Source: Planctomycetota bacterium (GTDB lineage Bacteria > Planctomycetota > Planctomycetia > Pirellulales > Pirellulaceae). From it: 48,459 bases of DNA. Position 1 is the stretch's first letter. Each line of letters opens with the position of its first letter. The notes beneath the pieces are model-generated. The model ran no database searches, was not told the DNA's origin, and saw only the letters and a list, made by a program, of their open reading frames with translations. The DNA is taken from the NCBI GenBank assembly GCA_003671195.1, contig QWPJ01000247.1, positions 1-48,459 of the forward strand, in the 5' to 3' direction. Below are positions 34,529 through 43,641 of the stretch, one piece after another. A program made the position numbers and the translations under genes.

Positions 34529-34918
34529 ATGAACCGCCTCGAAAGCTTCTTGATCGGATTGGCCTCTGGCATCGCCACTCTTTACTTGGTCATGCATTTC
34601 ACACTCGTGCGCGGAAGTGATGGATTCCATTTTATCCCCAAGCTCAATGCCAAACTCGATGTACCCTACGAGGACGTTCGGGACTTTCAGGCAGAGCATT
34701 GGCATCGACGCCCCGCCTTGACCATGTCGATCCTTCGGGCTCGCAAAGGGCACCTGATCGATGAACGCACGCAGCGATCCATTCAGAAGACGACCCAACA
34801 AATGATCTCCCAAGCAAGGTCTGTGCACCAAGCGGGTACTTCATCGGTCGATAATGCCACCGCAGGGCCAGCGGCGCTACTGGCTGGACACTCCAACCCA
34901 TTGCGCTCAAACCGATAG
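34529..34918 (+). CDS. Small membrane-anchored protein of unknown function
   Basis: 129 residues; I do not recognise a family. Residues 5-22 are a single membrane helix (SFLIGLASGIATLYLVMHFT). The rest is soluble, with DFQAEHWHRRPALTMSILRA and a Gln/Ser-rich stretch, and appears to face the periplasm or cytoplasm with no catalytic motif. It follows the Tat pair by 141 bp and converges with homoserine dehydrogenase. Co-expression with the Tat genes is possible. Confidence 0.55.
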   Translation: MNRLESFLIGLASGIATLYLVMHFTLVRGSDGFHFIPKLNAKLDVPYEDVRDFQAEHWHRRPALTMSILRARKGHLIDERTQRSIQKTTQQMISQARSVHQAGTSSVDNATAGPAALLAGHSNPLRSNR

Positions 34919-34928
34919 CTCGGGCCGC

Positions 34929-36236
34929 TTAGCCTTCGCTGACTCTTAGTTTGAAGCATCGAGGATCGACGCTGCTGAGTTGCCCGATCGCCTCATGAGC
35001 TTTGCTCGCATCCGACTCGGTGCACACATGAGTCATGATGATCAGTGGAACCTTCGACGGATCGCTCGACTCGGCCGGCTCATGCTGGATGATCGAGGAA
35101 ATCGAGATGCGATAATTCCCAAGAATCCCAGTGATTTGGGACAGAACGCCCGGCTCGTCGGCCACGAGATAACGCATGTAGTAGCGACCGAGAGTGCGAG
35201 CATAGGGTGTCAATTCGATTTCGCATTGGCGGTCCGACCAGAGTTGCAGTCGACGGAAAGTGATGTCCGTTCGCCCTGCTGCCGTATCGATCATGTCGGC
35301 CACGACGGCCGACGCGGTGGGCATCTGCCCTGCACCTTGGCCGTGAAAGAACATATCCCCCACCGCATCTCCGACAATGGTAATGGCGTTGTAAGGCCCA
35401 CGGACCTCGGCCAAAGGACGACCGTTGCGAATCAGGGTTGGAGAAACGTGGAGTTCGAGGTTGTCATCGATCAGTTGTGCAGTCGCCAGTAGGCGGATCC
35501 GATATCCGAGTTTCTCTGCATAGCGAATGTCTTCGATGGTGAAGGCTTCGAGGCCGTGGCGTTCAATGTCTTTCCAGTCGATACGAACACCGAAGGCTAG
35601 GTGGGCAAGGATAGCAAGTTTCTGAGCCGCATCGCTGCCGTCGACATCCATGGCCGGGTCGGCTTCGGCATAACCCAAGTTTTGAGCGATCTCCAAGGCG
35701 CGATCGTAATCGAGCCCCTTTTCGGACATCTGCGTCAGGATGAAATTGCTCGTACCGTTGAGAATTCCTCGCAAAGAAATGATTTGGTTGGCAGTAAAGC
35801 ACTGCGTGATGTTGGCGATAATCGGGATTCCTCCCCCGACGCTCGCTTCGAAGGCGATCGTTCGACCGAGACTTCTTGCTCGGTCGAAAAGCTCTTCGCC
35901 GTGTTGGGCTAGGAGCGCTTTGTTGGCTGTAACTACATCCTTGCCCGATTCGAGCAACTTGAGCATGATCGTTCGCGCAGGCTCGATCCCCCCGATCAAG
36001 TGCGCCACGACCTGGATTTGGGGATTATCAAGGATCTCTTGGAGATCGTCGGTAAGAACACCTGCGGGCAAGCCGCTGATTCCCCGATCTTTGGAAAGGT
36101 CCCGCACCAAGGCCTTATTGAGCCACAAAACTCTCCCAGCATGCCTTGCCAATCGGTCCCCGTGATCGAGCAGAAGCCTCGCGACACCGGATCCGACGGT
36201 CCCCATTCCGACAATCGCGACGTGGGTTTTCTCCAT
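34929..36236 (-). CDS. hom: Homoserine dehydrogenase
   Basis: 435 residues from ATG 36236; the upstream frame adds 26 residues with no family support. The Rossmann motif is VAIVGMGTVGSGVARLL. The catalytic core shows VVTANKALLAQHGEELFDRA, EASVGGGIPIIANITQCF and LRGILNGTSNFILTQMSEKG, and GYAEADPAMDVDGSDAAQKL. A C-terminal ACT domain follows (YMRYLVADEPGVLSQITGIL), the usual site of threonine feedback. It reduces aspartate semialdehyde to homoserine in the cytoplasm. The neighbouring 34529-34918 gene converges on it with 10 bp between. Confidence 0.96.
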   Translation of the reverse strand: MEKTHVAIVGMGTVGSGVARLLLDHGDRLARHAGRVLWLNKALVRDLSKDRGISGLPAGVLTDDLQEILDNPQIQVVAHLIGGIEPARTIMLKLLESGKDVVTANKALLAQHGEELFDRARSLGRTIAFEASVGGGIPIIANITQCFTANQIISLRGILNGTSNFILTQMSEKGLDYDRALEIAQNLGYAEADPAMDVDGSDAAQKLAILAHLAFGVRIDWKDIERHGLEAFTIEDIRYAEKLGYRIRLLATAQLIDDNLELHVSPTLIRNGRPLAEVRGPYNAITIVGDAVGDMFFHGQGAGQMPTASAVVADMIDTAAGRTDITFRRLQLWSDRQCEIELTPYARTLGRYYMRYLVADEPGVLSQITGILGNYRISISSIIQHEPAESSDPSKVPLIIMTHVCTESDASKAHEAIGQLSSVDPRCFKLRVSEG

Positions 36237-36669
36237 TCCTCGCCAGCGGTCTGTGCGCCAAGGCTCTTTCGATGGTTCGTCCAAAATTTCTATCCTGCGT
36301 TTCCTATCCTGCAATTCCTATCCTGGCTGCCCTGTCGAAGCTTGTTTCATCCGACCCGGAGACCTCAGGGATCTTAGATTTCCCAGAAAAAATCGCAATC
36401 CATTCTTGCTCGGGTTTTGAGGGTATTGATGAAAAACCCAGGATTTGAAAGGACAAAACCGAATTTACAGACCGAAGAATTGGGAAGAAATCATGATTTC
36501 GGAAAAAAATCTCGTTTCGCTCGAAACCCCAACTCCCCTCTTGGGTTAACCTACCCCTAGCGGTTTGCATTCTAAACAAGCGATCTCGGAGCGGTTTTAG
36601 ACGCAAAGGCCAAACACACCCACCACACACCCACCACACACACCGAACGCTGCATGAAGGGACTTGCTC
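36237..36669 (+). other. 433-bp gap with G-free repeat leader before the PSCyt1 gene
   Basis: No gene is supported here. The region is AT-richer than its surroundings (runs such as GGAAAAAAATC near 36500). From 36609 to 36643 the plus strand has no G at all and carries the exact 11-bp tandem ACCCACCACAC x2 (36618-36639). It lies 30-50 bp upstream of the 36670 start, where AAGGGA stands 7 nt before the ATG. It is probably the promoter and 5' leader of the next gene. Confidence 0.45.
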
Positions 36670-39309
36670 ATGCTCGGCCTAACAGTTACCCGTATTTCGT
36701 TTCGATCTTTGCTGAACCGGGGCTCTCTCAGTGGCCTTGCCTGCATCTATGCATTTGGACTCACTGGCGTTGGAGGCTCTCTGAGGGCCCAGGAGTCAGG
36801 TCCAAAGTTAACCAAGCAAGAGACGCAGTTTTTCGAATCTCGCATCCGCCCGATCTTGGTCTCCAAGTGCTACAGTTGTCACTCGGTCGAATCGGGCGAG
36901 GCCGAAGGTGGCCTCAGGCTCGATTCCCGCGAGGCGATGCTCCGAGGTGGTTCGGCGGGTCCTGCAGTCCAACCCAAAGAGCCGACAAAAAGCTTGATCA
37001 TCAAGGCCATCGAGTACCACGACCCGAACTTGGCTATGCCTCCGAAGAGCGCCGGCGGTAAGCTGGAAGCAAGCCAGATCAAGGATTTGATACGTTGGGT
37101 TCGAATGGGGGCTCCGGACCCACGCAAGGAAGAGGAGCATCTGATTGCCAAAGAAGAGATCAACGAATCGGCCAAACAGTGGTGGGCTTATCAACCCCTA
37201 CTCAAGCCTACGATTCCCAGCGAAGACTCCTGGAGTTGGACGAACATCGATCGGTTTCTAAGCCAAAAGCACGGCGAAACGAAACTGCAGCCCGTCGGCG
37301 ATGCAAAACCCGAGTCCCTCTTGCGCCGCTTGTATTTTGACCTGACCGGACTTCCCCCCTCGATCGATCAAGTTCGAGCGTTTTCAGAAGACTTGGAAAA
37401 GGGGCTTTCTCGCCAAGAAGCCATCGAGAAGGTCGTCGACCAACTCCTCGAGAGCGAAGCATTTGCCGTTCAATGGGCGAGGCATTGGCTCGACGTGGCC
37501 CGCTACGCCGAGTCCTCCGGACGCGATGTGAATATTCCTTACAATCAAGCTTGGCGATACCGCGACTGGGTGATCGATGCATTCCGGAAGAATAAACCCT
37601 TCGACCGATTTCTCATCGAACAAATCGCTGGCGATCTGATGCCCGCAGAAGGCGATCAAGAACAAGCCCAATCGATCGTTGCCACCGGGTTTCTGGCAAT
37701 CGGATCGCGGAACATCAACGAAGGAAACGTCAAGCTCTTTGCATTGGACCAAGCCGACGAGCAGATCGATTCGGTTTTCCAAGCGACGATGGCCACGACG
37801 ATGGCTTGCGCGCGATGCCATGACCACAAGTTCGAACCCATTTCTCAAAAGCAGTACACCGCAGTTGCAGGTATCTTTCTTTCGACCGATACCCGCTTTG
37901 GTGCCTCGGGTGGAAACAACGGTCGCAATGGTTCCGACCCGATCGAGCTCTCGAGCCAGAGCGATCTGCCTAGCCTGCCGGCTCCTTGGGGAGATTCGGA
38001 AATCGCAAAGAAACGCCAGGAATTGGCCAAGCTTCAAAAACAGATCGCATCGATTGTCGACGAAATCGAAGAGAAGCGAAAAGCTGCTAAATCCAACGGA
38101 TCTTTCGACCGCAGCCGCCAGCAAGAGTTACGAAAGCTGTCTCAACAAGCCAACGAACTCGAGTTCCAACTCTCGGCACTCAACGAGGACGACACCGTTC
38201 GGCCCCTTGCGATGGGAGCCCTTGACCGACCGACCGAAGCTCCCAAAACCGATTCCAACCGCGAGAAATTGAACAGGTATGCCGGGGCACTTCGCCGAAC
38301 CGCATTTCCAACGATCGACGACAGTCCATTTTTCGCAAGAGGCGATGTAGGCATGCCCGGCGATAAAGTGCGACGATCCGTCCCGGATCTATTCGGAGAC
38401 GCAAAGGATTATCCAGTACCGCCGAACGCCTCGGGTCGATTGCAATTGGCCAAGTGGATTGCAAGTCCCAGCAATCCGCTGACTGCCCGCGTGGCCGTGA
38501 ATCGTTTTTGGCACTGGATGATGGGCCAGGGTCTTGTCGATAGCGTCGATAACTTCGGGACCACCGGTAGCCGTCCATCCCACCCAGAGCTGCTCGACCA
38601 TCTGGCCAGCGAATTTATTTCCGAGGGATGGGACGTCAAGAAACTCGTTCGCAAAATAGCCCTGAGCCGAGCTTATCAGCTTTCGAGCGTTGAGCCGAAC
38701 CCCTCGGCCTTCACTGCGGATCCGGAGAACAAACTCCTTTGGCGGGCCAAGAGTCGGCGATTGCAAGCCGAGGAGATCCGCGACGCGATGCTCAGTCTCT
38801 CCGATCGGCTCGACGATAAGCCGATTCTCGGGACAGCCATGGCCAAGAAGCATATTGGAAACCGCGTCGACCCTAGCCCAGCGAAAAAACGGGGCAAAGG
38901 CGAGGTCTTCCCCGAAGACATCTGCCGCTCGATCTACCTGCCCATGCCCCGAGGTGCCTTGCCCGAAGTCCTAGAATTGTTTGACCTGCCCGATGCCATG
39001 GTCGTCCAAGGAGCCCGGGAGACGACCAACGTTCCGTCCCAATCGCTTTATCTGCTGAACAATCCTACCGTCGCTGGCCATGCAGGTGCCGTGGCCCGCA
39101 AGGTCCTCGAATCTGTAGCTGGTCGAGGTGCTGAAAACTTTGAAGCTAGACTAGAACTCCTGTACCAAATGGTTCTATGCCGAAAACCAACCGGTGATGA
39201 ACTTTCCTTGGCCGACGATCTGTTTAGAAGTAGCGATAGCAGCGATGTCGGTTGGGTAAGCCTCGCAAGAGGACTGCTCGCAACGGCGGAATTCCGATAC
39301 TTAGATTAA
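36670..39309 (+). CDS. PSCyt1/DUF1549/DUF1553 planctomycete cytochrome-like protein
   Basis: 879 residues from ATG 36670 (AAGGGA 7 nt upstream; a TTG at 36664 lacks spacing). Residues 1-41 are a signal peptide ending near RAQ. The PSCyt1 heme site C67-Y-S-C70-H71 is followed by GGLRLDSREAMLRGG. A DUF1549 region has DLTGLPPSIDQVRAF and a second CxxCH (CARCHDHKFEPI) near residue 380. A coiled Glu/Lys/Gln-rich stretch lies at about 440-510. DUF1553 follows with NPLTARVAVNRFWHWMMGQG and NNPTVAGHAGAVARK. These large secreted proteins are a hallmark of planctomycetes and often pair with DUF1501, as here. Heme binding and function are presumed. Confidence 0.93.
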   Translation: MLGLTVTRISFRSLLNRGSLSGLACIYAFGLTGVGGSLRAQESGPKLTKQETQFFESRIRPILVSKCYSCHSVESGEAEGGLRLDSREAMLRGGSAGPAVQPKEPTKSLIIKAIEYHDPNLAMPPKSAGGKLEASQIKDLIRWVRMGAPDPRKEEEHLIAKEEINESAKQWWAYQPLLKPTIPSEDSWSWTNIDRFLSQKHGETKLQPVGDAKPESLLRRLYFDLTGLPPSIDQVRAFSEDLEKGLSRQEAIEKVVDQLLESEAFAVQWARHWLDVARYAESSGRDVNIPYNQAWRYRDWVIDAFRKNKPFDRFLIEQIAGDLMPAEGDQEQAQSIVATGFLAIGSRNINEGNVKLFALDQADEQIDSVFQATMATTMACARCHDHKFEPISQKQYTAVAGIFLSTDTRFGASGGNNGRNGSDPIELSSQSDLPSLPAPWGDSEIAKKRQELAKLQKQIASIVDEIEEKRKAAKSNGSFDRSRQQELRKLSQQANELEFQLSALNEDDTVRPLAMGALDRPTEAPKTDSNREKLNRYAGALRRTAFPTIDDSPFFARGDVGMPGDKVRRSVPDLFGDAKDYPVPPNASGRLQLAKWIASPSNPLTARVAVNRFWHWMMGQGLVDSVDNFGTTGSRPSHPELLDHLASEFISEGWDVKKLVRKIALSRAYQLSSVEPNPSAFTADPENKLLWRAKSRRLQAEEIRDAMLSLSDRLDDKPILGTAMAKKHIGNRVDPSPAKKRGKGEVFPEDICRSIYLPMPRGALPEVLELFDLPDAMVVQGARETTNVPSQSLYLLNNPTVAGHAGAVARKVLESVAGRGAENFEARLELLYQMVLCRKPTGDELSLADDLFRSSDSSDVGWVSLARGLLATAEFRYLD

Positions 39310-39415
39310 CTCGTAATCTGTTTCGCCCGAAGCCCCTCCCTAGTAAACCTCAGTCATCTCAACCTCAGTCCTCGTAATCCGATCTTAGAAACCCTTTCCA
39401 ACGGGAAAAACGCCA

Positions 39416-40783
39416 ATGTCTCTATGTCAAAATCGAGTTGCCTTGCTGTCGCGTCGGAGCGTTCTTCAAAACACTGCATGCGGGTTCGGATGGTTGGCCC
39501 TCTCGGCACTTTTGGCCAAACAAGGGCTTGCCAACGGCACATCGAGACCTGCAGGAACGCATTTCCCGGCCAAGGCCAAGCGGGTCATCTTCCTCTACAT
39601 GCGAGGTGGTCCTTCCCACGTCGATACATTTGACTACAAGCCGGAATTGGCCAAGGCCGATGGGCAAAGCGGGCCTCGGGGCGGAAGCAAATGGATGAAG
39701 TCGCCTTGGAAATTCCAGCAACGAGGCCAAAGCGGATTGTGGATTTCCGATCTGTTCCCGGAGTTGGGAAAAGTTGCCGATGACATGCTCATCGTCAATT
39801 CGATGCAAACCGAGGTGCCGGCCCACGCCCAAGCCACGATCCGAATGCACACTGGCACAAGCCAGTTCGTACGTCCTAGTGTCGGTTCGTGGGTACTCTA
39901 TGGCCTTGGGGCGGAGAACGAGAGCATCCCGGGTTTTATCAGCATCGGTGCAGCCGGCAGCGCCCAAAACTATGGAAACGCCTTCTTGCCAGCCTACTAC
40001 CAAGGCATGCGATTGGGGAATGGAAATCGCGAAGTCGATGAAACCCAAATCGCCAATCTCGCTCCCTTGGTCGGCAGCGAAAGGCAACGCCGCGAGTTGG
40101 ATTTCATCCAAGGCATGAACCAAAAGAAACTTCAAAATGATCCCGGGGATCAAGAAATCGAAGGAGTTATCCGCTCCTACGAGATGGCTTACCGCATGCA
40201 ATCGGAACTTCCCAAGGTTCTCGATATCAAGTCCGAAAGCGAACAGACCAAAGAGCTCTACGGACTCGACCGCAAGGAAACCAAGGGCTTCGGAAGCAAA
40301 TGCCTCGTTGCACGACGCATGATCGAAGCCGGAGTTCGCTTCGTAGAAATCTCCCAAGGCTCTTGGGACCATCACTCGAACTTGAATCTGAATTTGACCA
40401 ACAACTGCGGCCAAATCGATCGTCCGATGTACGGCTTACTTACCGACCTGAAGCAACGGGGTCTCTTGGACGAAACGCTCGTCGTCTGGGCGGGCGAATT
40501 CGGTCGGACTCCTTACGCCCAAGGACGCGATGGCCGAGATCACAACCATAAAGCGTTCAGCTTGTGGATGGCAGGCGGCGGAGTTGCAGCAGGAAAACAA
40601 TACGGCCGAAGCGGTGATTTTGGAGTCGAAGCGACCGAAAATCCCGTACCGATCGTCGATTACCACGCAACGTTGCTGGCCCTCTTAGGACTCGACCACG
40701 AGCAATTGACCTACCCTTATGCAGGTCGCGATTTCCGATTGACCGAAACCAAGGGCCAAGTCGTACGGGATCTAATCGGCTAA
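39416..40783 (+). CDS. DUF1501 protein with twin-arginine signal
   Basis: 455 residues. The N-terminus has SRRSVLQNTACGFGWLALSA, a plausible Tat signal. DUF1501 motifs are FLYMRGGPSHVDTFDYKPEL, WKFQQRGQSGLWISDLFP, VWAGEFGRTPYAQGRDGRDH then NHKAFSLWMAGGG. The fold resembles alkaline-phosphatase/sulfatase proteins with an altered metal site. It is the standard partner of DUF1549/DUF1553 proteins, and it follows that gene by 106 bp. The enzymatic activity is not established. The start has no clear Shine-Dalgarno sequence. Confidence 0.93.
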   Translation: MSLCQNRVALLSRRSVLQNTACGFGWLALSALLAKQGLANGTSRPAGTHFPAKAKRVIFLYMRGGPSHVDTFDYKPELAKADGQSGPRGGSKWMKSPWKFQQRGQSGLWISDLFPELGKVADDMLIVNSMQTEVPAHAQATIRMHTGTSQFVRPSVGSWVLYGLGAENESIPGFISIGAAGSAQNYGNAFLPAYYQGMRLGNGNREVDETQIANLAPLVGSERQRRELDFIQGMNQKKLQNDPGDQEIEGVIRSYEMAYRMQSELPKVLDIKSESEQTKELYGLDRKETKGFGSKCLVARRMIEAGVRFVEISQGSWDHHSNLNLNLTNNCGQIDRPMYGLLTDLKQRGLLDETLVVWAGEFGRTPYAQGRDGRDHNHKAFSLWMAGGGVAAGKQYGRSGDFGVEATENPVPIVDYHATLLALLGLDHEQLTYPYAGRDFRLTETKGQVVRDLIG

Positions 40784-41097
40784 ACTTCATGAGGTATTCG
40801 TCGATCCACACCGCGCGTCGAGCCACGCCACTCGTCGAGCCAGCTCAAGTCGATAGTTCCAAAAAAACCCAAATCTGCCTGTTTCTTCAATCCGTCCAAA
40901 GATTTCCTGTTAGATTAGGTCGATAAATAGCTAGATTTAACGGTTACACGTTGAACGGATGTTGCAGACCAATCGTCCAATGATAGCGTCATTGGCCAAT
41001 GCACTTGGGATTTTACACCCCCGGGTAGGTTGCTCGTGCAATTCGACCGGTGTACGATTCGGCGGAGTTTTGCGGGGCCTTCAGGAGACGAGTGGCA
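40784..41097 (+). other. 314-bp gap with a hairpin upstream of the DUF1559 gene
   Basis: No gene is supported in this stretch. Near the start it holds the direct repeat CGTCGAGCCA x2 (about 40815-40841). AT-rich sequence from 40860 to 40940 could contain a promoter. A perfect 7-bp stem with a 5-nt loop lies at 40977-40995 (listed separately). Confidence 0.4.
40977..40995. promoter_or_regulatory. Perfect hairpin/operator-like inverted repeat
   Basis: CCAATGA-TAGCG-TCATTGG, exact 7-bp arms and 5-nt spacer, directly followed by a further CCAATG. It is about 100 bp upstream of the DUF1559 start. It could be a dimeric regulator site or a leader hairpin. There is no U-run, so it is not a terminator. 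Confidence 0.4.
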
Positions 41098-42129
41098 GTG
41101 AAAAAGTACAATCGAAAATCCCTCGCCGGTTTCACACTGGTCGAATTGTTGGTCGTCATCGCAATCATTGGAGTGCTCGTGAGCTTGCTGTTGCCTGCGG
41201 TCCAAGCCGCGCGCGAGGCCGCGCGACGCACGCAGTGCATGAGCCATATCCGGCAACTTGCCCTCGGTTGCTCGAACTTCGAGAGCGCCTACACCAAGTA
41301 CCCTTATTGCCGAAAATACGACATCTGGGATTCTTACACCTGGACCAGTCAAATACTTCCGTACATCGAACAGCCCTTGATGTTCAACCTGATGTACACC
41401 ATGCCTCAGACACCCTATGCGACCACCGTTCCGGGCCCGAATTCCTTCATTGGCGACGATCCTAAATTGCGGGAAGCCAGACACAACCGCGTGTCGATTT
41501 TCATCTGCCCGAGCGATGGCAAACAAACTGAAAATGAGATGGAAACGCGTGCCTACGGTTTTCAGCGCGGCAACTATCGCGGTTGTGTGGGCCCTGGAGA
41601 TATGTATGCGACGGCCACCGATACGAGCCAAGGCCCTTGGGGTCCAGGTTTCTTTACCGTCATGCCCGACCAAAGTCTCGATAAGAATGCCAGAGTTCGA
41701 ACGATTTACAACCGCTCTCGCGATTGTACCGATGGCTTGTCCAACACCATCATGCTCAGCGAAGGCCTCATGGCCAACGTCACTTGGTGGGGAGGAGCCA
41801 TGGGAGAAATTCATTACGGGAACATGGGCGGTTCACTCTTTTCTACCACTCTGACTCCGAATTCCACCGCCCCAGACCGGATCCTGGGACCATGTCCGCA
41901 AGACCAAAGCGATTCTCGGTACAAGGCTCCTTGCTTGAGCCTAGGCGGCATCGCTTGGTGGACCCGCTCAGGACAACTCGCCCATGCGGCTGCCCGCAGC
42001 CTTCACGGCTCAGGAGTCTCCGTTTCGATGGCCGACGGAAGCACCCACTTTGTAACCAACAGCATCGACCTGGCCGTATGGCGAGGACTGGCAACAGCTA
42101 GCAACAATGAAAAGGTCCGCCTGGAGTAA
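41098..42129 (+). CDS. DUF1559 (SBP_bac_10) pilin-like protein
   Basis: 343 residues from GTG 41098, chosen because AGGAG lies 10 nt upstream; GTGs at 41050 and 41092 are in frame. The N-terminus [20 protein letters not shown] is a type IV prepilin leader with cleavage between G and F and the conserved Glu5. Then comes the family [20 protein letters not shown] and [15 protein letters not shown]. The C-terminal part has [20 protein letters not shown] and ending [14 protein letters not shown]. Such proteins are highly multiplied in planctomycetes; their job is unknown, presumably a cell-surface or pseudopilus role. The lipoprotein gene starts inside its 3' end. Confidence 0.93.
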   Translation: MKKYNRKSLAGFTLVELLVVIAIIGVLVSLLLPAVQAAREAARRTQCMSHIRQLALGCSNFESAYTKYPYCRKYDIWDSYTWTSQILPYIEQPLMFNLMYTMPQTPYATTVPGPNSFIGDDPKLREARHNRVSIFICPSDGKQTENEMETRAYGFQRGNYRGCVGPGDMYATATDTSQGPWGPGFFTVMPDQSLDKNARVRTIYNRSRDCTDGLSNTIMLSEGLMANVTWWGGAMGEIHYGNMGGSLFSTTLTPNSTAPDRILGPCPQDQSDSRYKAPCLSLGGIAWWTRSGQLAHAAARSLHGSGVSVSMADGSTHFVTNSIDLAVWRGLATASNNEKVRLE

Positions 42130-42646
42130 TCCCATCCCCAAGAGCCACCCTCGGTCTTCGGTCTTCAGCCTGAATCCTCCAACACAAACCCCACCTCCTG
42201 TGCCCAGATCCAATTCAATACCATTCGGTCCCTGCCTGCTTTTGTTCTGCTTGATCGCTGCGGCCGTCGGGTGCGGTTCGTCCGGATCGAGCGTCCAAGG
42301 CACCGTCAGCTATCAAGGCATACCGATTGAAAAGGGGATGGTCACCTTCACACCATCCGACGGCAAAGGTTCCGTCGTGGGTTGCAACATCGAAAACGGC
42401 AAATTCACCGCAACCGGAGTGATACCCGGCAAAAATGTGCTGACGGTCGCTGCCGTCAAGTCCGTCACGTTCTCACGCAGTTCCGATGAGATGAGCAAGA
42501 TGGCCGCAAGCAAGGCAGGTAAAGGCTCCATCGAAGGCTTGATCGACCCAGCAGATGTCGTTCCTGCCGATGCCGTCGGAAACGGAGCCGAACACATGAT
42601 CAACGAAGGTAGCAACACCCTCGATTTGAAACTCTCCAAACCTTAG
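42107..42646 (+). CDS. Small secreted lipoprotein, carboxypeptidase-regulatory-like fold
   Basis: 179 residues from ATG 42107, which overlaps the DUF1559 gene by 23 bp; a GTG at 42200 would give a more compact lipoprotein signal. The hydrophobic [14 protein letters not shown] ends in a lipobox Cys. The mature part has [20 protein letters not shown] and a beta-rich [19 protein letters not shown] stretch, as in planctomycete proteins often found next to DUF1559 genes. The role is unknown; the link with DUF1559 suggests a surface partner. Confidence 0.8.
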   Translation: MKRSAWSNPIPKSHPRSSVFSLNPPTQTPPPVPRSNSIPFGPCLLLFCLIAAAVGCGSSGSSVQGTVSYQGIPIEKGMVTFTPSDGKGSVVGCNIENGKFTATGVIPGKNVLTVAAVKSVTFSRSSDEMSKMAASKAGKGSIEGLIDPADVVPADAVGNGAEHMINEGSNTLDLKLSKP

Positions 42647-42728
42647 ATCTCCACATGGATAGAGTCTGAGACCCAGCCTGCCTACCTTCTAGAGAATCAA
42701 CACCTAAAATCCAGGAAAATCGACCATC

Positions 42729-43139
42729 GTGTCTTCAAAAATACTCAGCGGATTGTTGCTCGCGGCGTTTGTGTCCCTGATGGTCGTCCACTCAGGTAAC
42801 CAAGCCGAATCGAAACCTCAGGCAGACAAAAAAACCATGCTCCGCCACGTTGTGATTTTCAAGTTCAAGGAAGCCAGTCCCGCCGTTGAAGTCCAAAAGG
42901 TCGTCGATGCTTTCAGAGCTCTGCAGTCCAAGATTCCCGAAATAGCCTCCTTTGAGTACGGAACCAACAACAGCCCCGAAGGTCTCAACGATGGGTTTAC
43001 CCACTGCTTCTTGGTGACCTTCAAGAACGAGAAAGACCGAGAAGCCTACCTGCCGCACCCGGCCCACAAAGCCTTCGTCGAACTGCTAAAACCGCACTTG
43101 GACAAAGCGATGGTCATCGACTATTGGGCCGCCGAGTGA
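42729..43139 (+). CDS. Dabb-family (stress-responsive alpha/beta barrel) protein
   Basis: 136 residues, GTG start at 42729. Residues 1-27 form a signal peptide or anchor. The core LRHVVIFKFKEASPAVEVQK, then EYGTNNSPEGLNDGFTHCFL and FKNEKDREAYLPHPAHKAFV is the Dabb dimeric barrel pattern. The enzymatic activity of the family varies or is unknown. It lies 82 bp past the lipoprotein gene and converges with the SpoU methyltransferase gene, one bp apart. Confidence 0.88.
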   Translation: MSSKILSGLLLAAFVSLMVVHSGNQAESKPQADKKTMLRHVVIFKFKEASPAVEVQKVVDAFRALQSKIPEIASFEYGTNNSPEGLNDGFTHCFLVTFKNEKDREAYLPHPAHKAFVELLKPHLDKAMVIDYWAAE

Positions 43140-43140
43140 C

Positions 43141-43641
43141 TTATCCATTCGGATACTGCCTGCAATACTCGTAGACGGCCATGGTCGTTGCTGTTGCGAC
43201 GTTGAAGCTGTAAGGCTGCCCGTAAACGGGAATCTCGATGACGTCATCCAAGGCGTTCAATTCATCCTGCGACAACCCTTCGCGCTCTGCTCCAATGACC
43301 AAAGCGGTTTTCGGGGCAAACGAATAATCATAAAGGCACTGCGAGCCGGTCGTTTGCTCTAAGCCCGCCATACGGAAACCGTCTTGACGAAGCTGCTTGA
43401 GGACCGGGAGCAGACTGCGGCGCTGGACGACTTGGACATAATCGGCCGCATCCCTTGCAATTTCACGATCGACTTTCCCCTGGCCGCAATGAATAAGCTC
43501 TGGGATGCCCGCACACCCGCAGAGCCTGACGATACGGCTCAAGTTCACATTGCTACGCAGGGGAGCAAGAACCAAGATCAGTCCCCGAGGTCGCTGCAAA
43601 GGTGTCGGCGGTTTGTGACGAACATGCTCAAAGCGATTCAT
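43141..43641 (-). CDS. SpoU/TrmH-family RNA methyltransferase
   Basis: 166 residues. RGLILVLAPLRSNVNLSRIV is motif 1, and ALVIGAEREGLSQDELNALD and IEIPVYGQPYSFNVATATTM are motifs 2 and 3 of the SPOUT knot. It should methylate a 2'-O-ribose in tRNA or rRNA using S-adenosylmethionine; the exact target is not decided. The ATG overlaps the stop of the DapA-like gene by 4 bp (ATGA), so translation is coupled. Confidence 0.92.
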   Translation of the reverse strand: MNRFEHVRHKPPTPLQRPRGLILVLAPLRSNVNLSRIVRLCGCAGIPELIHCGQGKVDREIARDAADYVQVVQRRSLLPVLKQLRQDGFRMAGLEQTTGSQCLYDYSFAPKTALVIGAEREGLSQDELNALDDVIEIPVYGQPYSFNVATATTMAVYEYCRQYPNG

